In this document: in pieces, positions 35,624 through 44,161 of the stretch
Layout: every line of letters begins with the position of its first letter
Position numbering within the stretch: position 1 is the stretch's first letter
Assembly: GCA_036136335.1 (NCBI GenBank)
Contig: JAYZQT010000006.1
Span: forward strand, 124,001-188,000
Length of the DNA stretch: 64,000 nt
Source: JAYZQT01 sp036136335
GTDB lineage: Bacteria > Pseudomonadota > Alphaproteobacteria > MPNO01 > UBA830
Direction: 5' to 3'
Made by a program: the position numbers and the translations under genes
Notes under the pieces: model-generated
Told to the model about the DNA's origin: nothing
The model's input: only the letters and a program-made list of their open reading frames with translations
Database searches by the model: none

Positions 35624-37300
35624 TCACCTCGCGAAAGAATCCCGGAGCCCAACCGTTCGGTTAAATACAGGTGTGTCTTTCGTGCCGTCAGGATCAGCAC
35701 AGAAATAGCCAAGCCGTTCAAATTGGACCACCTCCCCCACTGTCATTAAGGAGAGTGCTGGTTCGAGCTTGCAGCTAGAGAGTACTTCAAGTGATTCCTG
35801 GTTCAAAACAGAAAGAAAATCATCCCCCGTGTTAGGGTCTTCAACGTTAAACAATGGGTTGTAGAGGCGTACTTCCGCATCAACGGCATGTGGCACCGAC
35901 ACCCAGTGCAGTGTGCCCTTTACTTTTCGCCCATCGGGCGCACTCCCGCCACGGGTTTCCGGATCGTAGGTACAGTGAAGTTCCTTAATTTCCCCGGTAC
36001 CGTCTTTGATCACATCGGTGCAGGTCACGAAATAGGCCGAACGCAAACGCACTTCCCGACCCGGTCCGAGGCGAAAGAATTTTTTCGGCGGTTCTTCCAT
36101 GAAATCGGTGCGCTCGATGTAAATTTCGCGACTGAATGGAACACTCCGGGTCCCGGCGGTTTCGTCGCGCGGATTGTTAACAGCAACAAGCTCTTCGATT
36201 TTCCCTTCAGGATAATTAATGATAACGATCTTTAACGGTCGCAAAACCGCCATTCGACGCAACGCAGTTTCGTTCAGTGGATCACGGATGCAATGTTCAA
36301 ACATCGCGGCCTGAACCACACCCTCGTTTTTTGAAATCGATAGCCTGCCTATAAAATCCCGAATGGCCACCGGGGGCACTCCCCGGCGGCGCAAACCTGA
36401 AAGTGTTGGCATGCGCGGATCATCCCAACCAGCAACATGCCCGCCCGACACCAGTTCTGTGAGGCGACGCTTTGATAGTACGGTATGCGTCATGCTGAGG
36501 CGCGAAAACTCAAACTGGCGCGGGCGTCCGGGCACCGGAAGATTCTCGATTAACCAGTTGTAAAGCGGCCGATGATCCTCAAATTCCAGTGTACACAAAG
36601 AGTGGGTGACGCCTTCGATAGCATCCGTCTGCCCATGCGCAAAATCGTAGGTCGGATAGATACACCATTCATCCGCCGTTCGCGTGTGTGGGGCACATAT
36701 AATCCGGTATATAACCGGATCGCGGAGATTTATATTTCCAGATGCCATGTCGATCTTGGCACGTAAAACCCTTGTACCGTCGTCAAAATCACCTGCGCGC
36801 ATGCGACGGAACAGTTCGAGATTTTCGTCAACGCCCCGAGCCCGATAGGGGCTGTCACGTCCGGGTTCGGTGAGCGTACCCCGGTATTCCCGTATTTCCT
36901 CGGCGTCCAGGTCGTCGACGTAGGCTTTGCCGCCCTCGATGAGGTGTTCTGCCCATTCATACAATTTTTCAAAATTGTCCGAAGCGTATTTTACCCTGTC
37001 CGCGCATTCGAAGCCGAGCCATGAAACGTCTTCCCGGATCGCGTCAATAAACCCCTGGTTTTCTTTTGCGGGATTGGTATCGTCGAACCGCAGGTTACAT
37101 CGACCATTAAATTCGTTGGCTACGCCAAAATTCAGACAAATGGATTTTGCATGACCAATATGAAGATAGCCGTTGGGTTCGGGTGGAAAACGTGTGACGA
37201 GCCCAGAAACCTCTCCATCACCTAAATCCTCTCGAATTTGATCCCGGATGAAGTCATGGACCTCGTCCATTTCCTGATTGTCGGTCTTTACATCTTTCAT
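35624..37300 (-). CDS. glnS: glutaminyl-tRNA synthetase
   Basis: Class I aminoacyl-tRNA synthetase charging tRNA-Gln, 558 aa, close to the 554 aa of E. coli. The HIGH motif is in PEPNGYLHIGHAKS, followed by FNGRCNLRFDDTNPAKEN. The KMSKS-like loop is VLSKRRL. Domain order continues with the anticodon-binding beta-barrels, ending near RTVGLRDSFAR. Many alphaproteobacteria use the indirect GatCAB route and lack GlnS, so its presence is informative about lineage. It stands alone, convergent with the TPP enzyme gene 46 bases away. Confidence 0.97.
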   Translation of the reverse strand: MKDVKTDNQEMDEVHDFIRDQIREDLGDGEVSGLVTRFPPEPNGYLHIGHAKSICLNFGVANEFNGRCNLRFDDTNPAKENQGFIDAIREDVSWLGFECADRVKYASDNFEKLYEWAEHLIEGGKAYVDDLDAEEIREYRGTLTEPGRDSPYRARGVDENLELFRRMRAGDFDDGTRVLRAKIDMASGNINLRDPVIYRIICAPHTRTADEWCIYPTYDFAHGQTDAIEGVTHSLCTLEFEDHRPLYNWLIENLPVPGRPRQFEFSRLSMTHTVLSKRRLTELVSGGHVAGWDDPRMPTLSGLRRRGVPPVAIRDFIGRLSISKNEGVVQAAMFEHCIRDPLNETALRRMAVLRPLKIVIINYPEGKIEELVAVNNPRDETAGTRSVPFSREIYIERTDFMEEPPKKFFRLGPGREVRLRSAYFVTCTDVIKDGTGEIKELHCTYDPETRGGSAPDGRKVKGTLHWVSVPHAVDAEVRLYNPLFNVEDPNTGDDFLSVLNQESLEVLSSCKLEPALSLMTVGEVVQFERLGYFCADPDGTKDTPVFNRTVGLRDSFAR

Positions 37301-37353
37301 GTCTGACCAGCGTATAGCATGTCAGGGAAATGTTCTTAAGCAGGAAACACGTT

Positions 37354-38193
37354 TCAGGTTAGTTTGAGTAAAAATTCCCGCACAAGGGCAGCGGTTTCCC
37401 TTGGCTTTTCAATAAACGGAATATGTCCGCCGTCGGCAACCTCGGCATATGATGAGTTTGGGATGGCATCAGAAATTTTTCGACTGAACGATGCCGGAAT
37501 GAAATAGTCGTTATCCCCGGCAATTACCAGGGTGGGACAGGATATGCCAGTAATAAGATCGGTATAAAGAGGCTCATCCTCCTGTCCCGGCTGCCGTCTG
37601 CCCCAATCCAAAACGGCATCCAGAAAAGCCATGTAAAGTTCTGGGGAGTTTTTTCGGATATTAACCTGGTTCGCCTGCATGGCAGCGTAACCCTCATCGG
37701 TATCCATAAACTCGCGGGTCATAGTCGAAAGCCCCATAAAATCGGCGAGCTCTTCCCCCATCCCCAGCTTTGCGACCAGCTTTTTCCGCAGTGAGAAATT
37801 TGTCTCCATCGCTCGATCGAGTTCGGAGAACCCCCCAATCACGATCAGCGCACGTATCAGGTCAGGGTGGCGCAACGCCATAGCCTGCGCGGTAGAACCG
37901 CCGAGCGATGAACCAAGAACGTCAATCTTCTCGTAACCAATCTCTTTTGCCAGCGCGGCAAAATCATCCGCCCAGAGTTCCGCCGAATAGAGCACCTTCG
38001 CGGGACTGTCTTTACGTGATTCGCCAATGCCACGGGGATCAACCAGTATGACGGTTGCGACATCCTGAAGAAGTGGAGCAGCAAGACGATAGTAATGATG
38101 ATCCATGCCCAGACCGGGCAACAGTAACAGCGGCGCGCCGCCGCCGTGTGCCTCGTACCAGATTTCCGTGCCATTAACCGTTGCTAGCGCCAT
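37354..38193 (-). CDS. alpha/beta hydrolase
   Basis: Alpha/beta-fold hydrolase of 279 aa. The nucleophile elbow is LGSSLGGSTAQ. An oxyanion-side HGGG-type segment (HGGGAPLLLLPGLG) is near the N-terminus, DPRGIGES follows, the acid is in AGDNDYF, and the His is in ADGGHIPF. The whole resembles 3-oxoadipate enol-lactonase (PcaD) and related esterases. ATG 38193 is preferred because GCGGGAG lies upstream; an ATG at 38214 is the alternative. No catabolic partner is adjacent except distant Rieske genes, so the substrate is open. Confidence 0.9.
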   Translation of the reverse strand: MALATVNGTEIWYEAHGGGAPLLLLPGLGMDHHYYRLAAPLLQDVATVILVDPRGIGESRKDSPAKVLYSAELWADDFAALAKEIGYEKIDVLGSSLGGSTAQAMALRHPDLIRALIVIGGFSELDRAMETNFSLRKKLVAKLGMGEELADFMGLSTMTREFMDTDEGYAAMQANQVNIRKNSPELYMAFLDAVLDWGRRQPGQEDEPLYTDLITGISCPTLVIAGDNDYFIPASFSRKISDAIPNSSYAEVADGGHIPFIEKPRETAALVREFLLKLT

Positions 38194-38328
38194 TTCAGAT
38201 GCTCCCGCAATCATTTAACTCAAACCAAATTATAGCATCGCACTTGATCCATCCTGCAACACCGAATGAACACCCGTTCCTTGTAAGGACTGATTGAGTT
38301 AGTTTCGCAAAATGCAGGGGATTTCTAA

Positions 38329-39213
38329 GTGCTGAAAACAGGCCCGGCCGCCGGGATATTCTGGATGTGCATGGCGACCCTGATCAGTTCAATATCGGGC
38401 GGCATGGTGCGCGAACTTGCAGGCCAAATACCGACAATGGAGCTGGTATTTTTCCGCAATGTCATTGCCTTGATGGTCCTGTTCCCAATCGTTCGCCGTC
38501 AGGGGATACGGCTACCGGACCTTAATCAGGCAAAGCTATACGCCGTTCGGGTTGTTCTGACATATGGCGCAATGGTTATGCTCTTCTATGCGCTCGCCCG
38601 GATGCCTATAGCAGATGTATACGCACTGCAATACACTACCCCCCTGTTCACTATGGTCCTCGCGGTCCTGATCCTGAAGCAGTATGCGGACAGGCACAGT
38701 TGGGCAGCCTGCATAGTAGGTTTTATTGGCACATTGATTGTAATGCGGCCGGGAATTATCGAGATTACCCTTGCTACCGTGGCTGCGCTTACAATGGCAT
38801 TGCTTTACGCGGGCACCAATACGACGATCAAGCTGCTGGCCCGAAAGGACAATCCTGAAGTCATCACTTTGTGGACCAACGTGATGATGTTGCCCCTTGC
38901 GCTGTTTCCTGCATTGATTTTCTGGGTGACCCCGACGTTCGAGCAGTGGCCCCTGGTGATCGGAATTGGCATTGTGAGTAGCATTGGCGGTTATTGCTTT
39001 ACGAGATCGGTGTCGGCCGCGGACGCGCGCATTGTTCAGCCGTTTCAGTTTTCACGAATGATTTTTGCGACCGCAATTGGCTGGATCATGTTTTCCGAAC
39101 TTCCGGACGTCTGGACTTGGGTGGGCGCCGCCGTGATCTTCGGCGCATCCTACTATAGGGTTTACCGGGAAGGTCTAGCGCGAAGGGCCAAAGCGGGACA
39201 GAAAACAGGATGA
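38329..39213 (+). CDS. DMT superfamily transporter (EamA domains)
   Basis: Membrane protein of 294 aa with about ten predicted helices and two EamA repeats. The first repeat starts near AAGIFWMCMATLISS and the second near ATVAALTMALLYAGTN. Family members export or import amino acids, nucleotides or metabolites. The gene uses a GTG start with CAGGGG upstream. Its stop overlaps the acyl-CoA ligase start (ATGA), so the three-gene operon DMT-ligase-deacylase is translationally coupled. It may move the N-acyl amino acid or its product handled by the enzymes downstream. Confidence 0.9.
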   Translation: MLKTGPAAGIFWMCMATLISSISGGMVRELAGQIPTMELVFFRNVIALMVLFPIVRRQGIRLPDLNQAKLYAVRVVLTYGAMVMLFYALARMPIADVYALQYTTPLFTMVLAVLILKQYADRHSWAACIVGFIGTLIVMRPGIIEITLATVAALTMALLYAGTNTTIKLLARKDNPEVITLWTNVMMLPLALFPALIFWVTPTFEQWPLVIGIGIVSSIGGYCFTRSVSAADARIVQPFQFSRMIFATAIGWIMFSELPDVWTWVGAAVIFGASYYRVYREGLARRAKAGQKTG

Positions 39214-40787
39214 GCATGACCGTTCCCGACCAACCGCAGGTTTCCTATCGGAGCGTACTGACAATGCTTCGGGACAATTCGCAAAAAACTCCAGATCAGA
39301 TTTGCCTGATTTCGATCCAGCAAAACAAGTCGTTGACCTGGCGCCAGTTGTACATTCTGACCAACAAACTGTCAGCCTGGCTACACGAACAGAACATCAG
39401 CGCTAACGACCGGATCCTTGTTTTAACGAACAACTCACTCGAAAACCTTGTTTTATATTATGGCATACAACGCCATGGTGCGACATTTTGCACCGTTAAT
39501 GTAGATATCAACACAAACCATATGAGGGAAATTCTGAAACGGCTTGGCCCGAGTATTGTGTTTTGGGCTGACGAACTTAATTTTGAAAATATCCGAAGCG
39601 AGGTCCCATGCAGATGGATCCCGTTTGGGCCAGCAGATCCGGATGGGATATCTTCCGCAGACGGCGGTGTTTTCGAGGAACTCAACACCCGCGATGGCCT
39701 GACGGAGCCCAGTGAAGTTTCGGCCGAGACGGATGATGCCGTCATATGCTTTACCTCGGGTACCACCGATCAGCCCAAAGGTGTAATACACAGCTTTGGA
39801 AACTACAACTTTATCGGTGCACAGACTGCCTTTCTCTGGGGCCTAAAACAGACTGACAGAGTGCTGGAATACCGGTCCTTTGCTTGGTCTTCGTCCCACC
39901 AGATTGTCTTGCAACCACTGCTTGTTGGGGGCGGGTGCGTGGCCTTCACGCCGAAGTTTTCTTTTAGTGAAATGTTTAACTGGATCCGGGATTATAGAAT
40001 CACAAAGGCGATCGGCATACCGGCCGTAATCAACATGTTGCTGGACCACACAGCGGGCGAACATACATCCTCTCTAAAAACGCTGGAATTCATGAGTTGC
40101 AGCACCGCTCCACTTATGGATGAACAGCATAGAAAATTTGAAAAATTATACGACATTAAGCTCATACAGCATTACGGAATGAGCGAAGGTGGGACCGTGG
40201 CAGGTAACCATCATCTGAACCGGCGCATCGGCAGTGTAGGCAAGCCCGGTATTGGGCAGAATCTCGCTATTGTTGACGATAACGGAAATCCAGTCACGCA
40301 GGGAGGAGAAGGCGAAATTGAAATTGGGGGACCCCAGAATGCTACAGCGTATCTTGGCCAGAACGGTAGCGTGGAACCTGTGCGAGGCAATCGGCTGAAA
40401 ACTGGGGATCTGGGCATTCTTGATGAAGATGGTTACCTGAGAATTACAGGCCGCTCTAAAGATCTGATAATCCGGGGCGGCGTCAATGTCGCCCCTCTGG
40501 AAATTGACAATGTCGTAATTGAACACCCGGAGGTGCTGGAGGTCTGCACGGTTGGGGTGCCGGATGCGATATACGGCGAGGCAATTGTCTGCTACGTAGT
40601 CCCGCTCACCGGAAAAACGCCGACGGCGGCAGATATCCGGTTACATTGTGCAAACACATTGCCGGAGTTCAAGCGGCCCGCGCACATTGTGGTAACGGAT
40701 GCGATTGCAAGAAACCAACGAGGTAAGGTTGACCGCAATGCGATGAAAAACGTCTGGTTGGAGACGCTGGAAGGGCAGTCACTATGA
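39210..40787 (+). CDS. AMP-dependent acid-CoA ligase
   Basis: ANL-family adenylating enzyme of 525 aa that makes an acyl-CoA from acid, ATP and CoA. The P-loop-like motif is VICFTSGTTDQPKGVIHS. The hinge side has HYGMSEGG and LKTGDLGILDEDGYL, then RSKDLIIRGGVNVAPLEID, and the C-terminal Lys is in RNQRGKVDRNAM. It resembles medium-chain and carnitine/crotonobetaine-type ligases. It is coupled to a transporter upstream and to a D-aminoacylase downstream by four-base overlaps. A plausible role is activating the acid freed from an N-acyl amino acid by the deacylase. Confidence 0.92.
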   Translation: MSMTVPDQPQVSYRSVLTMLRDNSQKTPDQICLISIQQNKSLTWRQLYILTNKLSAWLHEQNISANDRILVLTNNSLENLVLYYGIQRHGATFCTVNVDINTNHMREILKRLGPSIVFWADELNFENIRSEVPCRWIPFGPADPDGISSADGGVFEELNTRDGLTEPSEVSAETDDAVICFTSGTTDQPKGVIHSFGNYNFIGAQTAFLWGLKQTDRVLEYRSFAWSSSHQIVLQPLLVGGGCVAFTPKFSFSEMFNWIRDYRITKAIGIPAVINMLLDHTAGEHTSSLKTLEFMSCSTAPLMDEQHRKFEKLYDIKLIQHYGMSEGGTVAGNHHLNRRIGSVGKPGIGQNLAIVDDNGNPVTQGGEGEIEIGGPQNATAYLGQNGSVEPVRGNRLKTGDLGILDEDGYLRITGRSKDLIIRGGVNVAPLEIDNVVIEHPEVLEVCTVGVPDAIYGEAIVCYVVPLTGKTPTAADIRLHCANTLPEFKRPAHIVVTDAIARNQRGKVDRNAMKNVWLETLEGQSL

Positions 40788-42388
40788 CCTTGTCAACCGT
40801 TATCCGGAACGGCCATGTTATCGATGGCAGTGGCTCACCCGGTATAGAAACTGATATCGCCATCACCGAGGGCCGCATTGTGGAAATTGGACGTGATATT
40901 TCCTCCAGCGGTGCAGAAACCATTGACGCATCAGGTAAAGTACTCGCGCCGGGTTTCATCGACATTAAAACTCACTCGGACTGGACCCTCCCCCTAATGC
41001 CCCAGGCGGAGAGTAAAATACGCCAGGGTGTAACGACGGAGGTTATTGGTCACTGTGGGTATTCATGCGCTCCCGCGCTACCCGACAAAGTGGATGCGTT
41101 GACAGACTACCTCAGTCCGAGCGCACCATGGCTGACGTTCCGCGCTACAAATTTTGCCAACTATCTGGATCAGTACCCGGCGTTATCCGTCAACACCATA
41201 CATCTGGTGGGACACAACACACTCCGACTAATGGCGATGGGTATGGAAAACAGAGCACCTACGGTGACGGAACTAGATCAAATGCGCATGCTGCTGATCG
41301 AGGCACTCGACGCGGGTGCCCTCGGTATGTCGTCCGGTTTGTTTACGGCACCCGGGTCGTACTCAGACGTTGACGAAATGGTTGCCCTCGGCAGAACACT
41401 GGTGGACGCGGGTGGGCGTTATTTCACCCACTTGCGGGACGAAGGCAACGAGGTATTTTGTTCTGTTCAGGAAGCCATGGAATTTGCTCAACAGGTCGGG
41501 GTTCATGTTCAGATTGTGCACATGAAACTTTCAGGAACAGATAACTGGGGCGGGGCAAAAAAATTAATTGACCTGCTGGCAGAAGCTCGCCGAACTGGCG
41601 TTCCCATAGACTGCGATATTTATCCCTATACCGCTGCGAGCAATCCGTTGAAGAACTTATTTCCACCCTGGCTCCAGGAGGGCGGCGTGGAGGCTATGAT
41701 AACCCGGCTGCGAGACAAAAATACACGGGTCAGGCTTCGCAAAGAAGTCGGTAAAGACGGTCTTAACAATTTTGGCCGCATCCCGAGCTGGGATGCCGTT
41801 CGTATCTCAATTTCACCCGATTTACCCCAATATGCCGGAAGAACCATTGGAGATATCGCCGCAGAACGCAACAGTGATGCATTCGATACTGCACTTGACT
41901 ATATCGTGGACGACCGTGGTCAGACCCGGGTACTGGTAGGGTCAATTTCCGAAGACGATGTTACTGATTTTGTGCGGTCTCCCGACATAATGATCGGCTC
42001 AGACGGTAATTCTGTCGCCCCTTTCGGGGTTACTGGTCAGGGCCGGCCGCATCCAAGGTTCTACGGAACCTTTCCTCGTGTTCTTGGACAATATTCGCGC
42101 GAGCAGGGGATTTTACCTCTACACGAGGCTGTTTGGAAAATGACCGGCGCCTCAGCAAAAGCACTTGGGTTGAGAAACAGGGGATTGGTCCGTGAAGGAT
42201 ACGCGGCTGACATCACAATATTTGACCCAGACACGGTGGGTGAACTTGCGACCTACGAAAACCCGCATAAGTTTGCGACCGGCATCGTACAGGTTATTGT
42301 TAACGGCAAAACAGTGTTTCGCGATGGTGAGCACACGGGGACACTGGCCGGCCGGATCCTCCGGCGCCAAACCGATTTTCTTATTTAA
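40784..42388 (+). CDS. N-acyl-D-amino-acid deacylase-like amidohydrolase
   Basis: Amidohydrolase of 534 aa of the D-aminoacylase group. The beta-strand 1 motif is APGFIDIKTHSD. The zinc-bridging Cys is in VIGHCGYSCAP, further ligands are in HLRDEGNEV and VHMKLSGTDNWGG, and the catalytic Asp is in MIGSDGNS. In the first motif the usual H-x-H reads K-x-H, so one alpha-site ligand is missing, while the tightly bound zinc set (Cys, two His, Asp) is intact. It hydrolyses N-acyl amino acids or related amides. Its stop overlaps the convergent HyuB gene by 8 bases. Confidence 0.88.
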   Translation: MTLSTVIRNGHVIDGSGSPGIETDIAITEGRIVEIGRDISSSGAETIDASGKVLAPGFIDIKTHSDWTLPLMPQAESKIRQGVTTEVIGHCGYSCAPALPDKVDALTDYLSPSAPWLTFRATNFANYLDQYPALSVNTIHLVGHNTLRLMAMGMENRAPTVTELDQMRMLLIEALDAGALGMSSGLFTAPGSYSDVDEMVALGRTLVDAGGRYFTHLRDEGNEVFCSVQEAMEFAQQVGVHVQIVHMKLSGTDNWGGAKKLIDLLAEARRTGVPIDCDIYPYTAASNPLKNLFPPWLQEGGVEAMITRLRDKNTRVRLRKEVGKDGLNNFGRIPSWDAVRISISPDLPQYAGRTIGDIAAERNSDAFDTALDYIVDDRGQTRVLVGSISEDDVTDFVRSPDIMIGSDGNSVAPFGVTGQGRPHPRFYGTFPRVLGQYSREQGILPLHEAVWKMTGASAKALGLRNRGLVREGYAADITIFDPDTVGELATYENPHKFATGIVQVIVNGKTVFRDGEHTGTLAGRILRRQTDFLI

Positions 42389-44159
42389 CCTCGGTCGCTT
42401 TCACCAGCTGATCCCGGCAAATCTTAGTCGCCGGCAGATCAGGAATACCATCCTTCCCAACAATGACCCCGTAAACCTTTTCTGCTTTGACTTGAGAAAT
42501 ATATCCCGCCTCAACATCGGCCCCGACTTCGTCCACAGCTCGTTCAAGCGGGCTGCCGAATCCGCCGCCGCCGCCGGTTTTAAGCCTGAAAGAATCACCA
42601 GGCTTCATTGTGGTCATGCCCTTCAGAATTTCTCGAAAGTCACCCTCAACGGGTTCAATCACCGCAATTGCGGTTTTTCCATCTGAACCACCATTTAACC
42701 CCCACGGAGGACATTTTGTTCGGTCAATCTGTACACTTACACCAGTATCTGCCAGCACCCGAATAACCTTTTCGGTCCCCAGCCCACCTCGCTGTGCGCC
42801 ATCACCGCCAGAGTCCTGACGCAATCCGATGGATTCAACAACAAATGGGCAGATTGTCTCCTGCACTTCGACCGGTACGTCAAGCGTGTCGCCATGAGCC
42901 ATGGTCTTGTATGGTCCCGCACCATCAAGGCTTGAGGTTGCGCCCCATCCACCATGCCCGGTGTCTAGCTGCTGGTACAACTCCCCTGTCTTGGGATCCT
43001 TCCCATAGAAACAGTGGGCGGAAAATGATGCGTGGTGTCCACCCGCAGCAACCGAGGGTTCCGCGGCGCCCACCGCACGGATGATGGTGTCTATTACCGT
43101 TGGCAACGTCGCACTATACAAACCCATTGGAGCGGTCGGCCCGGCACTCAGGAATGTGCCGTCTGGAATAATTATATTCAGTGCCCGAAAGCAACCCTCG
43201 TTTGCCGGTTCGTCTGGTGCGGTTAAAATTTTAAATGCGATACGTGCAGCGGGGTATGCACCGCCGAATGACCCTGAATTCAGGGGTCCTTTCAAGACGC
43301 CGCCCAAATTCGAAAAATCGATTGTCATGGAGGAACCTTCAATACGCACCTCTACCGAAACTGATACCGGCTCCCAATCATCAACCTCGTCACCATCCAG
43401 AAAGGCGCTCGCACGCCAGACACCGTCCGGAAGTTTCCGAACCGCCTCACGGGCAACCGCTTCCGACTGGTCCCAGATCGCTATTATCGCCGCCCGCATT
43501 TCTGCCACACCGTAACGGTTAACCAGTGCCGCAAACTTGTCTTTTCCAGTCAGGGTCCCGGCGAGCTGGGCATCCAGATCTCCAAAGACCATTACGGGAA
43601 ACCGCGTATTGTATTTTATTACCCGGTAAAGTTCCTCGTTGCGGACCCCGCGCTGCCAAAGTTTTACAGTCCGGTACTGTATACCCTCCTGAAATATCTC
43701 GGTTGTATCGGGGGCCCAGCACGAGCCCACCGTGTTTCCACCCACATCAACCCAATGGACAAGAACACACATGAAACCGAAAAGATCTTCTTTATTTGGA
43801 CCCACAAATACCGGAGTGTACATGACAACATTATTTAAATGCTGCCCCAGTGTGCCTGAGTGATTTGAAATTATTATATCGCCTTCAAATATCTGATCCG
43901 CACCATAGATCTCCAGTCCATCGCGCACTGCGTTACCTAGTGCATTCGCCACAAAGATGGGTATGGACCCGGAACCCTGGGCAACCAGCCGGCCTTCAGG
44001 ATCAACCAGTCCGGTCGCGAAATCCTTGTATTCGTATACCAGTGGACTGAAAGCGGTCCTGGTTATGTTTGCGTCGATTTCATTTGGGATTGCTACGAGG
44101 CTGTGGCGAATTATCTCCAGTTGAATTGGGTCTAGGCTTACCTCAGATGGCATATCCAT
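42381..44159 (-). CDS. hyuB: hydantoinase B/oxoprolinase family protein (second pair)
   Basis: HyuB-like subunit of 592 aa with VYEYKDFATGLVDPEGRL near the N-terminus, QIFEGDIIISNHSGTLGQ, and the C-terminal glycine-rich GGGGGFGSPLERAV. It begins 2 bases after the HyuA stop and must work with it. It differs clearly from the copy at 7385-9115, so the substrates are probably different. It overlaps the D-aminoacylase end by 8 bases in convergent orientation; shared regulation is not implied. Confidence 0.92.
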   Translation of the reverse strand: MDMPSEVSLDPIQLEIIRHSLVAIPNEIDANITRTAFSPLVYEYKDFATGLVDPEGRLVAQGSGSIPIFVANALGNAVRDGLEIYGADQIFEGDIIISNHSGTLGQHLNNVVMYTPVFVGPNKEDLFGFMCVLVHWVDVGGNTVGSCWAPDTTEIFQEGIQYRTVKLWQRGVRNEELYRVIKYNTRFPVMVFGDLDAQLAGTLTGKDKFAALVNRYGVAEMRAAIIAIWDQSEAVAREAVRKLPDGVWRASAFLDGDEVDDWEPVSVSVEVRIEGSSMTIDFSNLGGVLKGPLNSGSFGGAYPAARIAFKILTAPDEPANEGCFRALNIIIPDGTFLSAGPTAPMGLYSATLPTVIDTIIRAVGAAEPSVAAGGHHASFSAHCFYGKDPKTGELYQQLDTGHGGWGATSSLDGAGPYKTMAHGDTLDVPVEVQETICPFVVESIGLRQDSGGDGAQRGGLGTEKVIRVLADTGVSVQIDRTKCPPWGLNGGSDGKTAIAVIEPVEGDFREILKGMTTMKPGDSFRLKTGGGGGFGSPLERAVDEVGADVEAGYISQVKAEKVYGVIVGKDGIPDLPATKICRDQLVKATEVK

Positions 44160-44161
44160 TT

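Noticed and set aside
35624..37300. Recent horizontal transfer of glnS
   Set aside because: Base composition and codon use look like the neighbours by eye; without a phylogeny the claim is not supportable.
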